Part shown: one piece after another, positions 28,226 to 36,335 of the stretch
Numbering within the stretch: the stretch's first letter is position 1
Layout: the number at the start of each line of letters is the position of its first letter
Source of the DNA: Candidatus Paraburkholderia kirkii
GTDB taxonomy: Bacteria; Pseudomonadota; Gammaproteobacteria; Burkholderiales; Burkholderiaceae
DNA: 55,264 nt
Assembly (NCBI GenBank): GCA_001189345.1
Contig: LFKV01000018.1
Span: forward strand, 1 to 55,264
Direction of reading: 5' to 3'
Position numbers and translations under genes: made by a program
The notes under the pieces: model-generated
Told to the model about the DNA's origin: nothing
The model's database searches: none
Seen by the model: only the letters and a program-made list of their open reading frames with translations

Positions 28226-28862
28226 ATGACGACCCAGGTTCTCTTCATTCGACACGGCGAAACCGACTGGAATCGCATCAAGCGCATTCAGGGGCATATC
28301 GATATCCCGCTGTCCGGGCACGGTCTGCTGCAGGCGAAGCAGCTCGGGGAGCGTCTCGCGCGCGACGCGCGGATCGATGCGGTGTATTCGAGCGATCTGC
28401 AACGCGCGCGGCAGACGGCCCGTCCTTTCGCGGATGCGCTCGGGTTCGAACCGCGCCTCTCGGAAGGCCTGCGCGAGCGGTTCTACGGCGCGTTTCAGGG
28501 CCACGACAGCGACGAGATCAGTGAGAAATTTCCTGCCGAATACGTCGAGTGGCAGACGCGCGATCCGGGTTTCGCTCCGCCCGGCAACGGCGAGTCGCAG
28601 CGCGCATTCTATCACCGCGTCGTGCATGCGATGGAGCCGATCGTCGGCGCGCATCGCGGTCGTCGCGCATGGCGGCGTGCTCGATTGCATCTACCGGTTC
28701 GCAATGAAGCTGCTGCTTCAGGCGCCGCGCAACTGGCCGCTGCTCAATTGCAGCATCAACGTTGCGGATTATGAGAACGGCGGCGCGACGATCGTTTCGT
28801 GGGGCGACATCGCGCATCTGTCCACCGATACCGACAACGACAACCTGCGCAAACGCGCCTAA
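28226..28862 (+). pseudogene. Histidine phosphatase (phosphoglycerate mutase-like), frameshifted
   Basis: Starts MTTQVLFIRHGETDWNRIKR with the catalytic RHG(E) motif, followed by YSSDLQRARQTARPFADAL and LRERFYGAFQGHD. Around 28655 the frame is lost: AVVAHGGVLDCIYRFAMKLL, with the second catalytic His, lies in another frame that ends at 28862. The catalytic pair is thus split between frames. Family members range from phosphoglycerate mutases to cobalamin-pathway phosphatases; I cannot pick the substrate. Its stop overlaps that of the convergent gene. Confidence 0.85.
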
Positions 28863-29758
28863 CCGTTCTTCGCCGCGACTCTCGACCGGGCGCGCTTCGA
28901 CACGCCGTTTACCAGCGCCCAGCGCATGACGGGCGCGATCATTCTCACGCCCGGCCGCGCGATCGCGCGACGCATGGGCGCTAGTCTGGCAAGACCCAGC
29001 ATCTCCTGCGCCCAATCCGGCAGCAGGTCCATGCCCGCGCTGAACATCAGCTTGCTCGCTGGTTTCATCGCGATGCTGGGTGTCGGCGCGTTCTTCAGCA
29101 CGCGGATCACTTCCGCCGTATGGTCGCTGGCCTGCAATTGCGGGCGCATCGTTTCGAGATAGCGTTCGATTGCGGCGCGCGTGGCCGGCATATCGCGCGC
29201 GCCGAGCAGCCGCGCGATGGTCGACGTCTCCTCGAAATAGCGGTCCTGATCCGCCTCGGAAAGCGCCGGGTTCACGTAGCGCAGATACGCCTTCAGAAAG
29301 CTCGATACCTCCGCGACATGCACCCACGTCAGCAAGTCCGGATCGCTTGCGCGATAAGTCCGCCCGTCGGGCGCGATGCCCGTCACGTTGAGATGGATGG
29401 TCTTCACGCGCTCGATGAGCGCGAGCGCATCCGCGCGATTGCCGAACGTCGTGCCCGCGACGAACGTCGCCGTGCGCCGCAGACGGCCGAGGATATCGGT
29501 GCGAAACGTCGAGTGATCCCACACGCCCGCCAGCGCGAGCGGATGCAGCGTTTGCAGGAGCAGGGCGCTGATGCCGCCCGTCATCATCGACGTGAAATCG
29601 GCATGGACTTTCCAGCAGGCGGCTTGCGGACCGAACAGGCTGGGGTCACCGGGCGGCGACGAATAGTCGATCTTCGGGCCGCTGCCGCTCGTGAGGCTCG
29701 TCACCCCTTGCGCGATCGACGAGCGCACGCGCGAAAGCAACGTCGGCTGATCGGACAT
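28859..29758 (-). CDS. DUF2236 / MpaB-family oxygenase-like protein
   Basis: 299 residues from the ATG at 29758 (MSDQPTLLSRVRSSIAQGVT). Family features: LQTLHPLALAGVWDHSTFRT, RTATFVAGTTFGNRADALAL and LLTWVHVAEVSSFLKAYLRY, with the conserved His residues thought to bind haem b in this rubber-oxygenase/MpaB-like fold. Substrate unknown. It starts five bases after the ruvB stop, so the two genes form an operon. The stop codon overlaps that of the convergent phosphatase pseudogene. Confidence 0.85.
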   Translation of the reverse strand: MSDQPTLLSRVRSSIAQGVTSLTSGSGPKIDYSSPPGDPSLFGPQAACWKVHADFTSMMTGGISALLLQTLHPLALAGVWDHSTFRTDILGRLRRTATFVAGTTFGNRADALALIERVKTIHLNVTGIAPDGRTYRASDPDLLTWVHVAEVSSFLKAYLRYVNPALSEADQDRYFEETSTIARLLGARDMPATRAAIERYLETMRPQLQASDHTAEVIRVLKNAPTPSIAMKPASKLMFSAGMDLLPDWAQEMLGLARLAPMRRAIARPGVRMIAPVMRWALVNGVSKRARSRVAAKNG

Positions 29759-29762
29759 GCGT

Positions 29763-30824
29763 CTAGCCGTTGCTGGTATCCCAAAGGTCACGGATCGGGC
29801 CGGCGTCCGGCGCGGCGATGCCGAAATGGCGATACGTGAGCATCGTCGCGACCCGGCCGCGCGGCGTGCGCTGCAGGAAGCCCTGCTGGATGAGATACGG
29901 CTCCAGCACGTCCTCGATCGTGTCGCGCTCCTCGCCGATGGCCGCAGCGAGGTTGTCCACGCCGACAGGGCCGCCGTCGAACTTGTGCAGGATCGCTTCG
30001 AGCAGCTTGCGGTCCATCAGGTCGAAGCCGACCGGATCGACGTCGAGCATCTTCAGCGCACGGTCCGCGACGTCGGCGGTGATCATGCCGTTCGCCTTCA
30101 CTTCGGCATAGTCGCGCACGCGCCGGAGCAGCCGGTTCGCGATACGCGGCGTGCCGCGCGAGCGTTTCGCGATCTCCAGCGCGCCTTCTGGCACGATTTC
30201 CGCCTTCAGGAGCGACGCCGAGCGCGACACGATGCGCGCCAGCTCGCTCGCGTTATAGAACTCCAGCCGCGACACGATGCCGAAGCGATCGCGCAAGGGA
30301 TTCGTCAGCATGCCAGTGCGCGTGGTGGCGCCGACGAGCGTGAACGGCTGCAGATCCAGCTTCACGCTGCGCGCGGCCGGGCCTTCGCCGATCATGATGT
30401 CGATCTGATAATCCTCGAGCGCCGGATACAGAATTTCCTCGACGACCGGCGAAAGCCGGTGAATCTCGTCGATGAAGAGCACGTCGTTCGCTTCGAGATT
30501 GGTGAGCAGCGCGGCGAGATCGCCCGCGCGCTCGAGCACCGGCCCCGACGTCTGCCGCAGATTCACGCCCATTTCCCGTGCGATGATGTGCGCGAGCGTC
30601 GTCTTGCCGAGACCCGGCGGCCCGAAGAGCAGCACGTGATCGAGCGCTTCCGAGCGGCGCTTGGCCGCTTCGATGAAGATTTCGAGCTGACCGCGCACTT
30701 TTTCCTGCCCGACGTATTCGTCGAGCTGGCGCGGACGCAGCGCGCGCTCGAATGCTTCCTCGTTCTGCGAGACGGGCGTGGCCGAAATGATGCGTTCGGC
30801 GGCGAGTTTGTCGGTTTCGATCAT
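29763..30824 (-). CDS. ruvB: Holliday junction branch-migration ATPase RuvB
   Basis: 353 residues, complete. Walker [19 protein letters not shown] at about residues 75-92, Walker [17 protein letters not shown], sensor region [20 protein letters not shown] with arginine finger, and a winged-helix DNA-binding end ([21 protein letters not shown]). RuvB hexamers pump DNA through the RuvA-junction complex during recombination repair. ruvA normally lies directly upstream in this family; here the start is followed within 30 bp by an 18-G run and transposase debris, so ruvA is not adjacent. Confidence 0.97.
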   Translation of the reverse strand: MIETDKLAAERIISATPVSQNEEAFERALRPRQLDEYVGQEKVRGQLEIFIEAAKRRSEALDHVLLFGPPGLGKTTLAHIIAREMGVNLRQTSGPVLERAGDLAALLTNLEANDVLFIDEIHRLSPVVEEILYPALEDYQIDIMIGEGPAARSVKLDLQPFTLVGATTRTGMLTNPLRDRFGIVSRLEFYNASELARIVSRSASLLKAEIVPEGALEIAKRSRGTPRIANRLLRRVRDYAEVKANGMITADVADRALKMLDVDPVGFDLMDRKLLEAILHKFDGGPVGVDNLAAAIGEERDTIEDVLEPYLIQQGFLQRTPRGRVATMLTYRHFGIAAPDAGPIRDLWDTSNG

Positions 30825-30852
30825 GGGTGGGTTGTACAGCGAGCTTTCTTGC

Positions 30853-30870
30853 GGGGGGGGGGGGGGGGGG
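30853..30870. repeat. Homopolymer of 18 G at a rearrangement junction
   Basis: Eighteen consecutive G's between the ruvB start region and a foreign transposase fragment. Could be a slippage tract or an assembly join. Confidence 0.95.
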
Positions 30871-31099
30871 CCGGCCCAAGCGGTTTCACTTCCACTTCAC
30901 CCCGCTGCACGCGAGTTGGGTCAATCAGATCGAACTGTGGTTTGCCCGCTATACGCGGTGGGTGCTACGCCATGCCAATCATACCAGCACGGCGCATCTG
31001 CGCGAGCGCACCGAGCAGTTTATGCACGAGCATAATCAGGCAGCACGCCCCTACACATGAACTTTCCGGGGCTATCCGTTGCAAACGGGCACATCGTAA
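30871..31099 (+). pseudogene. IS630-type transposase, C-terminal fragment (second lineage)
   Basis: Reads [20 protein letters not shown], then RVLRHANHTSTAHLRERTEQ and FMHEHNQAARPYT. The W-x-N-Q-x-E motif supplies the last acidic catalytic residue of IS630/Tc1 transposases. A TGA then occurs where Trp is expected, before TFRGYPLQTG, and the ORF ends at 31099. It starts abruptly at the G run. It is only distantly like the IS630 copies at 31435 and 53024. Confidence 0.75.
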
Positions 31100-31112
31100 T
31101 CGAGAGACAGAC

Positions 31113-31412
31113 ATGCCAGCCATACCCACTAAGCATTACGCGACTGAACTCCAGCGTCAACTGCGCAGCTTGCTCGGCCATGAGCAGATCGTCACACAAA
31201 CCTACGGGCGGCACCTGCTGATCAAACGTCTCGACGATGACGAACCGACTGTTGTGGCGCGCCTTACCGAGCTCGCCCGGAATCGTTATAGTGCAGCCTT
31301 TCGCAGCCAAACCGGCCGATGGGAACCGCTGCCGGGCACAGGTTCGCTCCACGAGATGGCCGAGATCGTCGTCACGCTCCTACAGCCATATTTGCAGCGC
31401 GATAATTATTAA
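31113..31412 (+). CDS. 99-residue protein of unknown function
   Basis: MPAIPTKHYATELQRQLRSL opens the ORF at 31113, followed by QTYGRHLLIKRLDDDEPTVV, ARNRYSAAFRSQTGRWEPLP and a C-terminal helix VTLLQPYLQRDNY. The composition is balanced and the ORF ends naturally, so I believe it is coding. It lies 13 bp after the transposase remnant in the same direction and just outside the IS630 copy at 31435. The aromatic strand pattern suggests a small alpha/beta fold, but I do not recognise the family. Confidence 0.55.
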   Translation: MPAIPTKHYATELQRQLRSLLGHEQIVTQTYGRHLLIKRLDDDEPTVVARLTELARNRYSAAFRSQTGRWEPLPGTGSLHEMAEIVVTLLQPYLQRDNY

Positions 31413-31434
31413 AGCCATTTAAGGGATGTTGTAC

Positions 31435-32552
31435 TATTCCATTGCGTCATTGAATTGGCACTGGTCGAATCCGGCGCGAAGGATCGTCATATTTCCACTT
31501 GATCGGTTTCGGGTTCTTGTTGTGTTCGCGGATGTATCGGCATCAGTTTGCGATCCCAATCCTTCACCGAAGTGAAGATGCCGCGAGCGATCACTTCACG
31601 CTGAATGCGCGAGAACCAGTTCTCCACCTGGTTGAGCCACGACGAGTAGGTCGGCGTGAAGTGCAGGTGCACGTTGCGCTGCGCATCAAGGAAGTCGGCA
31701 ACCCGCTGCGTCTTATGGCTGCTGACGTTGTCGCAGATCGCGTGGATTTCCCGGCGTTTGGGCTGGCTGGCGACGACGTCGGTCAGGAAGGCCACGAACT
31801 GCTCGCTGGTGTGGCGCGCCACCGTCTTGCCCAGCACCTCGCCGGTGGCAGTATTGAACGCCGCGAACAGGCTGAGCGTGCCGTTGCGCTTGTACTCGAA
31901 GCCGTGACTCTCGGCGCGCCCGGGCGACAGCGGCAGCATACGGTCCTTGCGATCGAGTGCCTGGATCGCGGTCTTCTCGTCCACGCAGAACACCGCTGCG
32001 TGCGCCGGCGGGTTCAGGTACAGCCCGATCACGTCGGCTGCCTTGGTCTCGAAGTCCGGGTCGTTGGAGACCATGTGCCGCTCCAACTGCTGCGGCTTGA
32101 TGCCGTGCTTGCGCCAGATGCGCTGCACGGCCGAGACCGATACGTCGCCGAGTTCTGCTGCGAGCTTGTAGCTACTCCAGTGTGTCGAACCGTCGGCGGG
32201 TTTGTGCTTGAGGGTGCACTTGAGCACCCGCGCTTCCAGTTTGGCCGGTGGCTGCGTAGGCGCCCGCCCGCGGTGCCGGGCGTACATGCCGGCTAGTCGC
32301 TCGCTGAGGAAGCGCCCCGACCAGCGTGCGATGAAGCGCGAATCGCAACCCAGTGTGCGCATGATACTGTCGCGCGATTCGCCGTCCTCGAGCATCAGGA
32401 TCAACTTTGCGCGTCGCACGTCCGCCGCACGCACCGTTCGGCTGCGCGCCGCCGACAACAGTTGCTCACGTTCGATATCTGTCAGGTTCATTTTGACCCA
32501 TGACCTGTATCTGAACACAGACAGGGTGCTAATTCAATAACGCAGTGCACTA
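31435..32552 (-). mobile_element. IS630-family insertion sequence (left copy)
   Basis: 1118 bp including TA dinucleotides at both ends (31435-31436 and 32551-32552), the target preference of IS630/Tc1 elements. The two ends share an imperfect inverted repeat containing AATTAGCAC/GTGCCAATT-type sequence and CATTGAATT or a one-base variant. One ORF inside. It matches the copy at 53024-54141 in inverted orientation; the encoded proteins are identical, and a few differences are visible at the inner end. Confidence 0.9.
31487..32491 (-). CDS. IS630-family transposase, left copy (C-terminal frameshift)
   Basis: 334 residues from MNLTDIEREQL. N-terminal helix-turn-helix (VRAADVRRAKLILMLEDGES, DSRFIARWSGRFLSERLAGM), then the DDE catalytic core: FCVDEKTAIQAL (first Asp), ICDNVSSHKTQRV (second Asp) and YSSWLNQVENWFSRIQREVI (Glu). 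After DRKLM one extra C shifts the frame: PIHPRTQQEPE replaces the expected RYIREHNKNPKPIKWKYDD, so the last 25 residues are altered. The catalytic triad remains. The same shift is present in the right copy. Transposes by cut and paste at TA sites. Confidence 0.88.
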   Translation of the reverse strand: MNLTDIEREQLLSAARSRTVRAADVRRAKLILMLEDGESRDSIMRTLGCDSRFIARWSGRFLSERLAGMYARHRGRAPTQPPAKLEARVLKCTLKHKPADGSTHWSSYKLAAELGDVSVSAVQRIWRKHGIKPQQLERHMVSNDPDFETKAADVIGLYLNPPAHAAVFCVDEKTAIQALDRKDRMLPLSPGRAESHGFEYKRNGTLSLFAAFNTATGEVLGKTVARHTSEQFVAFLTDVVASQPKRREIHAICDNVSSHKTQRVADFLDAQRNVHLHFTPTYSSWLNQVENWFSRIQREVIARGIFTSVKDWDRKLMPIHPRTQQEPETDQVEI

Positions 32553-32648
32553 GAGGTTCCACGTTGTGACTAGGCTTAAAACATAGGCAGAAGACTACCT
32601 CAAAATTTAAGCGTCACCGCATGTCCGGCTTTTGCGGGGGATGGCCCA

Positions 32649-33097
32649 GTCACGCCATTCGGCAGGGCCGACTACGTATCGCCAGGAGCATGCGCGGCCG
32701 CTACTCGATGACCTTCACTTGTGGCTCACCGCGACGCTCGAAACGCTTTCGCGCAAATCGGACACAGGTCGGGCGATCCTCTATGCGCTGAACCGGTGGG
32801 AGGCGCTCACACGGTATTGCGATGACTGGCAGTTGGAGATCGACAACCTGCCAGTTGAGCGTGCGCTACGCGGAGTGGCCATCGGACGCCGCAACTATCT
32901 GTTCGCTGGAGCAGACTCTGGCGGCGAACGTGCCGCCGCAATCTACAGCCTCGTTGGCACCGCAAAACTCAACGGCATTGATCCTGAGGCATACATACCT
33001 ACGCTTCGTGCTCGCACGCATCGTTGACCATGCGATCAACCGCATCGACGAACTTGCACCGTGGGTCGTCGCCGATCAGCTCCGCACCGCAATCTGA
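32649..33097 (+). pseudogene. tnpC: IS66-like tnpC, C-terminal fragment (divergent copy)
   Basis: Reads YRQEHARPLLDDLHLWLTAT, ALNRWEALTRYCDDWQLEID and ALRGVAIGRRNYLFAGADSG, then NGIDPEAY. A frameshift at about 32995 carries the end (VLARIVDHAINRIDELAPWV) into another frame, ending at 33097. It is homologous to, but clearly different from, the tnpC copies at 13.3 and 54.1 kb, so it derives from another IS66 element. The N-terminal two thirds are absent. Confidence 0.8.
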
Positions 33098-33224
33098 AGA
33101 TCACGATCTCAAGTCAAGACGTTGCTGGTGCCACGCTTACAAAAAGAGGGTTTCGTTCGAATGGATATCAGTGGTCGTGGCTGATATCCCGGTGTGCTTC
33201 CTGCGCTGACATATACCCCGCTAG

Positions 33225-33308
33225 TCGCCTCCGCATGGCTATAGCCTTGGTCGAGCATCAGACTCGCGGCTTGCTGTTTGAACTGCGGGGAAAACGTCTG
33301 GCGTCACG
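33225..33308 (-). pseudogene. IS3-family orfA fragment
   Basis: The minus strand reads RQTFSPQFKQQAASLMLDQG, then YSHAEA, the first helices of IS3-family OrfA (pattern S-x-E/Q-F-K...A..L....Y). About 28 codons remain. It adjoins the second copy of the 18-base motif at 33303-33320. Confidence 0.6.
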
Positions 33309-33320
33309 CCATTCGGCAGG

Positions 33321-33831
33321 ACTGGCTACTTATGCAGGTCCGACTATCGACGTTCGTCAAGGTAGCGATCGCAGTCGGTCGTGATCGGCAGCGGGAGGCT
33401 GTTCTCCTGCCTGAGGGTCTCGAATTTCTCGGTGGGTAACAAATATTCGATTTTGTCGTATATCGTATCAACATGGCTCTTTAAGTTCAGCTGTCTTCGC
33501 TTGCTGGGTCGCATCGCAACATGCCATCGAACCGAGGCCGTTTGCTCGCGTTTTTCGATTCCCTGTACCCGGTGTCGCCAGAAACACTTGTTTTCTCCCC
33601 GAGTGCTGACTGTAATGAGAATCTAATGAAGTGTTCGACCGCACACACCTGTCCAAACGGACAGTTGATCAACATCTAGAAGTCCGTAGGATCGGTGCTG
33701 ACGAGCAGTTTCTGTTCTCAAGGTTAAAACGTCACTTCACTGAATGTAGAAATGTCACTTCATTTGAAAAAATCTCTTCTTTAAAAAATAAATTGATTCA
33801 TTCAAAACCAATTAAGCAAAGGAAGCCAGCT
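33321..33831. other. AT-rich transition region without a supported gene
   Basis: Roughly 500 bp in which composition changes from GC-rich host-like to AT-rich island sequence. ORFs here are short and lack ribosome-binding sites or family motifs. The final part (about 33760-33820) is A-rich and probably contains the promoter of the two genes that follow. Confidence 0.5.
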
Positions 33832-34027
33832 ATGTCTAGGAGAATTGATGTCCTGTCTGAGCAAAGCTGCGACTTCTGCAATATGGTGCTGTCGGAGAAT
33901 CAAAGTGAAAGCGCCCAAAATAGTGCAAAAAGGATTGCATACGTTTTATAATGACAGAGATTTCATGTGCTCTGATGCATGTAATTTCTCAGATTCAACG
34001 TACGTGCGAACCAAACATTTTGAATAG
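33832..34027 (+). pseudogene. Small Cys-rich (treble-clef-like) protein, one frameshift
   Basis: The ATG at 33832 follows a good ribosome-binding site (AAAGGAAG). The frame gives MSRRIDVLSEQSCDFCNMVL, then runs off to a stop at 33951. A one-base change near 33906 would join it to the downstream frame VKAPKIVQKGLHTFYNDRDF, then MCSDACNFSDSTYVRTKHFE, ending at 34027. The joined protein (about 65 residues) has CxxC ... CxxxC, a plausible zinc site. It ends 9 bp before the aminotransferase gene, so the two look like an operon. Family unknown. A programmed frameshift is possible but unproven. Confidence 0.5.
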
Positions 34028-34035
34028 AGGTATAT

Positions 34036-35460
34036 ATGTACGGCAATACAATTGGTTATATGTCTAGGCAGGAGTGCAGTAAACGACTACATGCCCTGCT
34101 CGATCCTTTGCGTGAGGCGGGCATCCTTTCCCGCGAATGTCACGTCGCGATATACAGTGAGCTTGTTTCATTTTTGGATGCGGTAAGAGGCGATGGACTA
34201 AATGGAGAGGAATACTGGGAGCATTTTCAAAATCTGTTTGACTTCGCTGGCGGTTCGCCACGAATTACTCCAATGAATGCGGCAAACCTCTGTCCTGAGC
34301 CTAGAGGTCTGATTGCCGTCAGCAATATGTTGCGAATTGAGTATAATCGCAATGTCTCACAGCAAATCCGGACGGCTGGCGGCGAACGTGTGCAGCAACT
34401 GATCGCCGCCCGCAAGATTTTGGCCGAAGGGCTAGGTATAAAGGATCCGAGCGACCTTGCTATTGTACGCAACGCTAGCGAAGGGAATAACGCCATTAAC
34501 GCAGGCTATCGAAAATGGAGTGATGCCAGCAATGTCGCGGAGAAGGATAACGTGGTTTTGTGGGAAGAAAACCATCCAACTAACCTGAGCGCCTGGAGAT
34601 TGAGGGCGGAAGAATTTGCAAACATTGATTCGCCCGTCGACTTAAAGTCTCCGCGATTCAACATAAGAACCGTCAGCTTCAGTCCAGAGGCGAGTGACGA
34701 AACGATTGCGCGAGCATTTATTGAACAGATTGACAACCATACCCGCTTCGTTTCATACACGGAGATCGCAAACGGTTCCGGATTCCGCATCCCAGAATAC
34801 GTGGTCAATGCGATTTGGAATCACGTCATCAACAATAAGCTCGATTGTCACGTTCACGTCGATGGGACAATGACGTGGGGTGCACGCGCAGTCAGTCTGA
34901 CTGATCCACCATGTCATAGCTTTGTTTCCAGCGCTCACAAATGGTTTATGGGGCCAAAGGAAACGGGGATTCTATTTATTCGTCCCGAAAAAACGATGGC
35001 TTTGGCTCCTAGCATACTGGGTTATGACTACCAGATACAGTTCAAGGAGCCGGATGAGCTTCCCGGAAATGCGGGACGTTTCGAATTGCTGGGTCAGCGT
35101 GATGACGTGAATATCATTTCTCTAACTGCTACTCAATTGATGTGGAATGTTATGGCGCCACGCGATCCGGCCAGCCGGGTACTTGAACTCGCCGCCGCAC
35201 TTAAGGCCAAGCTATTGGCGTCAGGGTGGACACTGATTACGCCCAACGATCCTCATCGTAGCGGGGGTGTCGTTCGCGTTCATGCGCCGCAAGGTACCCG
35301 ACCGAAATCGCTATACAACTGGCTCTACGAAGATGCCGGCTTTCGTGTGGCCGGATCGGGTGACAACCATACCTTTCGTCTCTGTCCACATGTCTACAAT
35401 ATCATTGAAGATGTCGATCAGACGGTTGCAAACATGAACTATTGGAAAGGTATCGGCTAG
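34036..35460 (+). CDS. Class V aminotransferase-fold PLP enzyme
   Basis: 474 residues, complete. NAANLCPEPRGLIAVSN opens the fold. IVRNASEGNNAINAGYRKWS is the phosphate-cup region, LWEENHPTNLSAWRLRAEEF follows, and VDGTMTWGARAVSLTDPPCH contains the Asp that pairs with the PLP ring nitrogen. The PLP lysine is in FVSSAHKWFMGPKETGILFI. Nearest relatives are isopenicillin-N-epimerase-like and cysteine-desulfurase-like proteins; there is no obvious persulfide Cys, so desulfurase activity is uncertain. No leader peptide. The GAGG just upstream and the nearby Cys-rich ORF suggest a two-gene unit. Composition is lower in GC than the backbone, consistent with transfer. Substrate unknown. Confidence 0.85.
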   Translation: MYGNTIGYMSRQECSKRLHALLDPLREAGILSRECHVAIYSELVSFLDAVRGDGLNGEEYWEHFQNLFDFAGGSPRITPMNAANLCPEPRGLIAVSNMLRIEYNRNVSQQIRTAGGERVQQLIAARKILAEGLGIKDPSDLAIVRNASEGNNAINAGYRKWSDASNVAEKDNVVLWEENHPTNLSAWRLRAEEFANIDSPVDLKSPRFNIRTVSFSPEASDETIARAFIEQIDNHTRFVSYTEIANGSGFRIPEYVVNAIWNHVINNKLDCHVHVDGTMTWGARAVSLTDPPCHSFVSSAHKWFMGPKETGILFIRPEKTMALAPSILGYDYQIQFKEPDELPGNAGRFELLGQRDDVNIISLTATQLMWNVMAPRDPASRVLELAAALKAKLLASGWTLITPNDPHRSGGVVRVHAPQGTRPKSLYNWLYEDAGFRVAGSGDNHTFRLCPHVYNIIEDVDQTVANMNYWKGIG

Positions 35461-35740
35461 CGCCCTGCCCCAGAAATACGGAGGCGATTGAAAAAAGTGG
35501 ACGCTAACCTTTTGTATACATAATCCTGTCAGGATTTTTTGCGCCTTTATTTTCATGTCTTTTTATTAACGTCTGTTTATTAACATAAATTCAGTGTTTT
35601 TCGGGATAACGTAAAAATTCTGGCAATTAACATCCTGTTATTATTAGCAAATAGCGACAATCCGCGACTCCGCACCTACTATCACTCCGTTTTACAGGCT
35701 AATGTTTAACATGTGATTAACCTGCTCTGGGACGCGCACA
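35461..35740. promoter_or_regulatory. AT-rich control region with repeated ATTAAC motifs
   Basis: Non-coding. ATTAAC occurs at 35565, 35579, 35626 and 35716, and TTTAAC at 35705. The first two lie in a tandem 14-mer (GTCTTTTTATTAAC then GTCTGTTTATTAAC, 35557-35584). A weak hairpin with T's at about 35523-35540 may end the aminotransferase transcript. The spacing suggests binding sites for a regulator of the downstream lysis and toxin genes. This is an inference. Confidence 0.4.
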
Positions 35741-36045
35741 ATGCTGATAAACCTCTTCGGAGAATTTCACGGTCCGGAAGTTATTGCCGATTTTTCCGGC
35801 GCCATGCTCTTCATGCTCGCAGCACACTTTCCGGGGTCTGAGCAGACTGCTCATTTTCTGGTCTCATTCCTGATGGGCGTTGTGGGGGCGGACACCACTC
35901 TCTCAATTGTCAAACCCTACCTTCCTGTTGATGCCTTTCCGGGCAGGGAAACCAGCGCATTGATCTGCGCGCGCTGATTGTCACGGTGGCTATGCTGGTC
36001 ATTGGTCGCGTTGAAAAACACCTGTCAGCTGGACGTGAGTTATGA
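35741..36045 (+). pseudogene. Phage-type holin of the Tc lysis cassette, frameshifted
   Basis: MLINLFGEFHGPEVIADFSG starts a small membrane protein with helices ADFSGAMLFMLAAHFPG and FLVSFLMGVVGADTTLSIVK. It resembles the holin-like ORFs that stand beside tc toxin genes in Yersinia and relatives. After GRETSALICA a one-base shift puts the last helix (ALIVTVAMLVIGRVEKHLSA) into the next frame, ending at 36045. Holins open the inner membrane so that the endolysin and large proteins can pass. The short reading ending at 35977 lacks the last helix, so function is doubtful. Confidence 0.65.
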
Positions 36046-36060
36046 GAGAGGCGTCTGATA

Positions 36061-36335
36061 ATGAATGAATACCTCTAACCCGTGTTGCTGAATGTGAATG
36101 CGGTTATCTGTGCCGTCACGGCAGGCCGGCTTTTTTATGGCGCCTGTCATACCGTCCCGATAGCTTTCTTCAGGGGCTGATTATTTACTTCCTCATCATA
36201 TTCTGTGCGGCCGTGACCATACGGACCTGACCAGCGAATATTACTTTGCCGACTGGTCAGAGGCCGTTATCAACGTGGCACTCTGTCTTTTCTGCCTGCT
36301 GAACGGTGGCAACTTATTTGGAGGATTCAGCAGTG
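36061..36335 (+). pseudogene. Second holin-like protein, nonsense and frameshift
   Basis: ATG AAT GAA TAC CTC is followed by TAA at codon 6, then the frame continues PVLLNVNAVICAVTAG. A shift in a T run near 36132 gives RLSYRPDSFLQGLIIYFLII, and a further change gives TSEYYFADWSEAVINVALCL, then FCLLNGGNLFGGF. The pattern (R..YRP...L.Y.L....A..ADWSE...N..LC) is that of 3-TM phage holin-family proteins. Its end overlaps the endolysin start, typical of phage lysis modules. At least three lesions, so it is dead. Confidence 0.55.

Larger units (their letters stand above)
31435..32648. repeat. Left arm of a 1214-bp inverted repeat bounding the island
   Basis: IS630 plus 96 bp of inner flank (32553-32648) that reappears inverted at 52928-53023. 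The match breaks at 32649, exactly where an 18-base motif (GTCACGCCATTCGGCAGG) begins. Confidence 0.9.

Noticed and set aside
16083..31067. Alternative genetic code with TGA read as Trp
   Set aside because: Several stops occur at Trp positions, but TAG and TAA are also found at premature sites and intact genes such as dsbC, ErpA and S9 neighbours end normally at TGA or TAA. Decay is simpler.
33381..33626. 81-residue ORF in the AT-rich transition region
   Set aside because: No ribosome-binding site, no recognisable family, and the hydrophobic stretch is short; likely chance.
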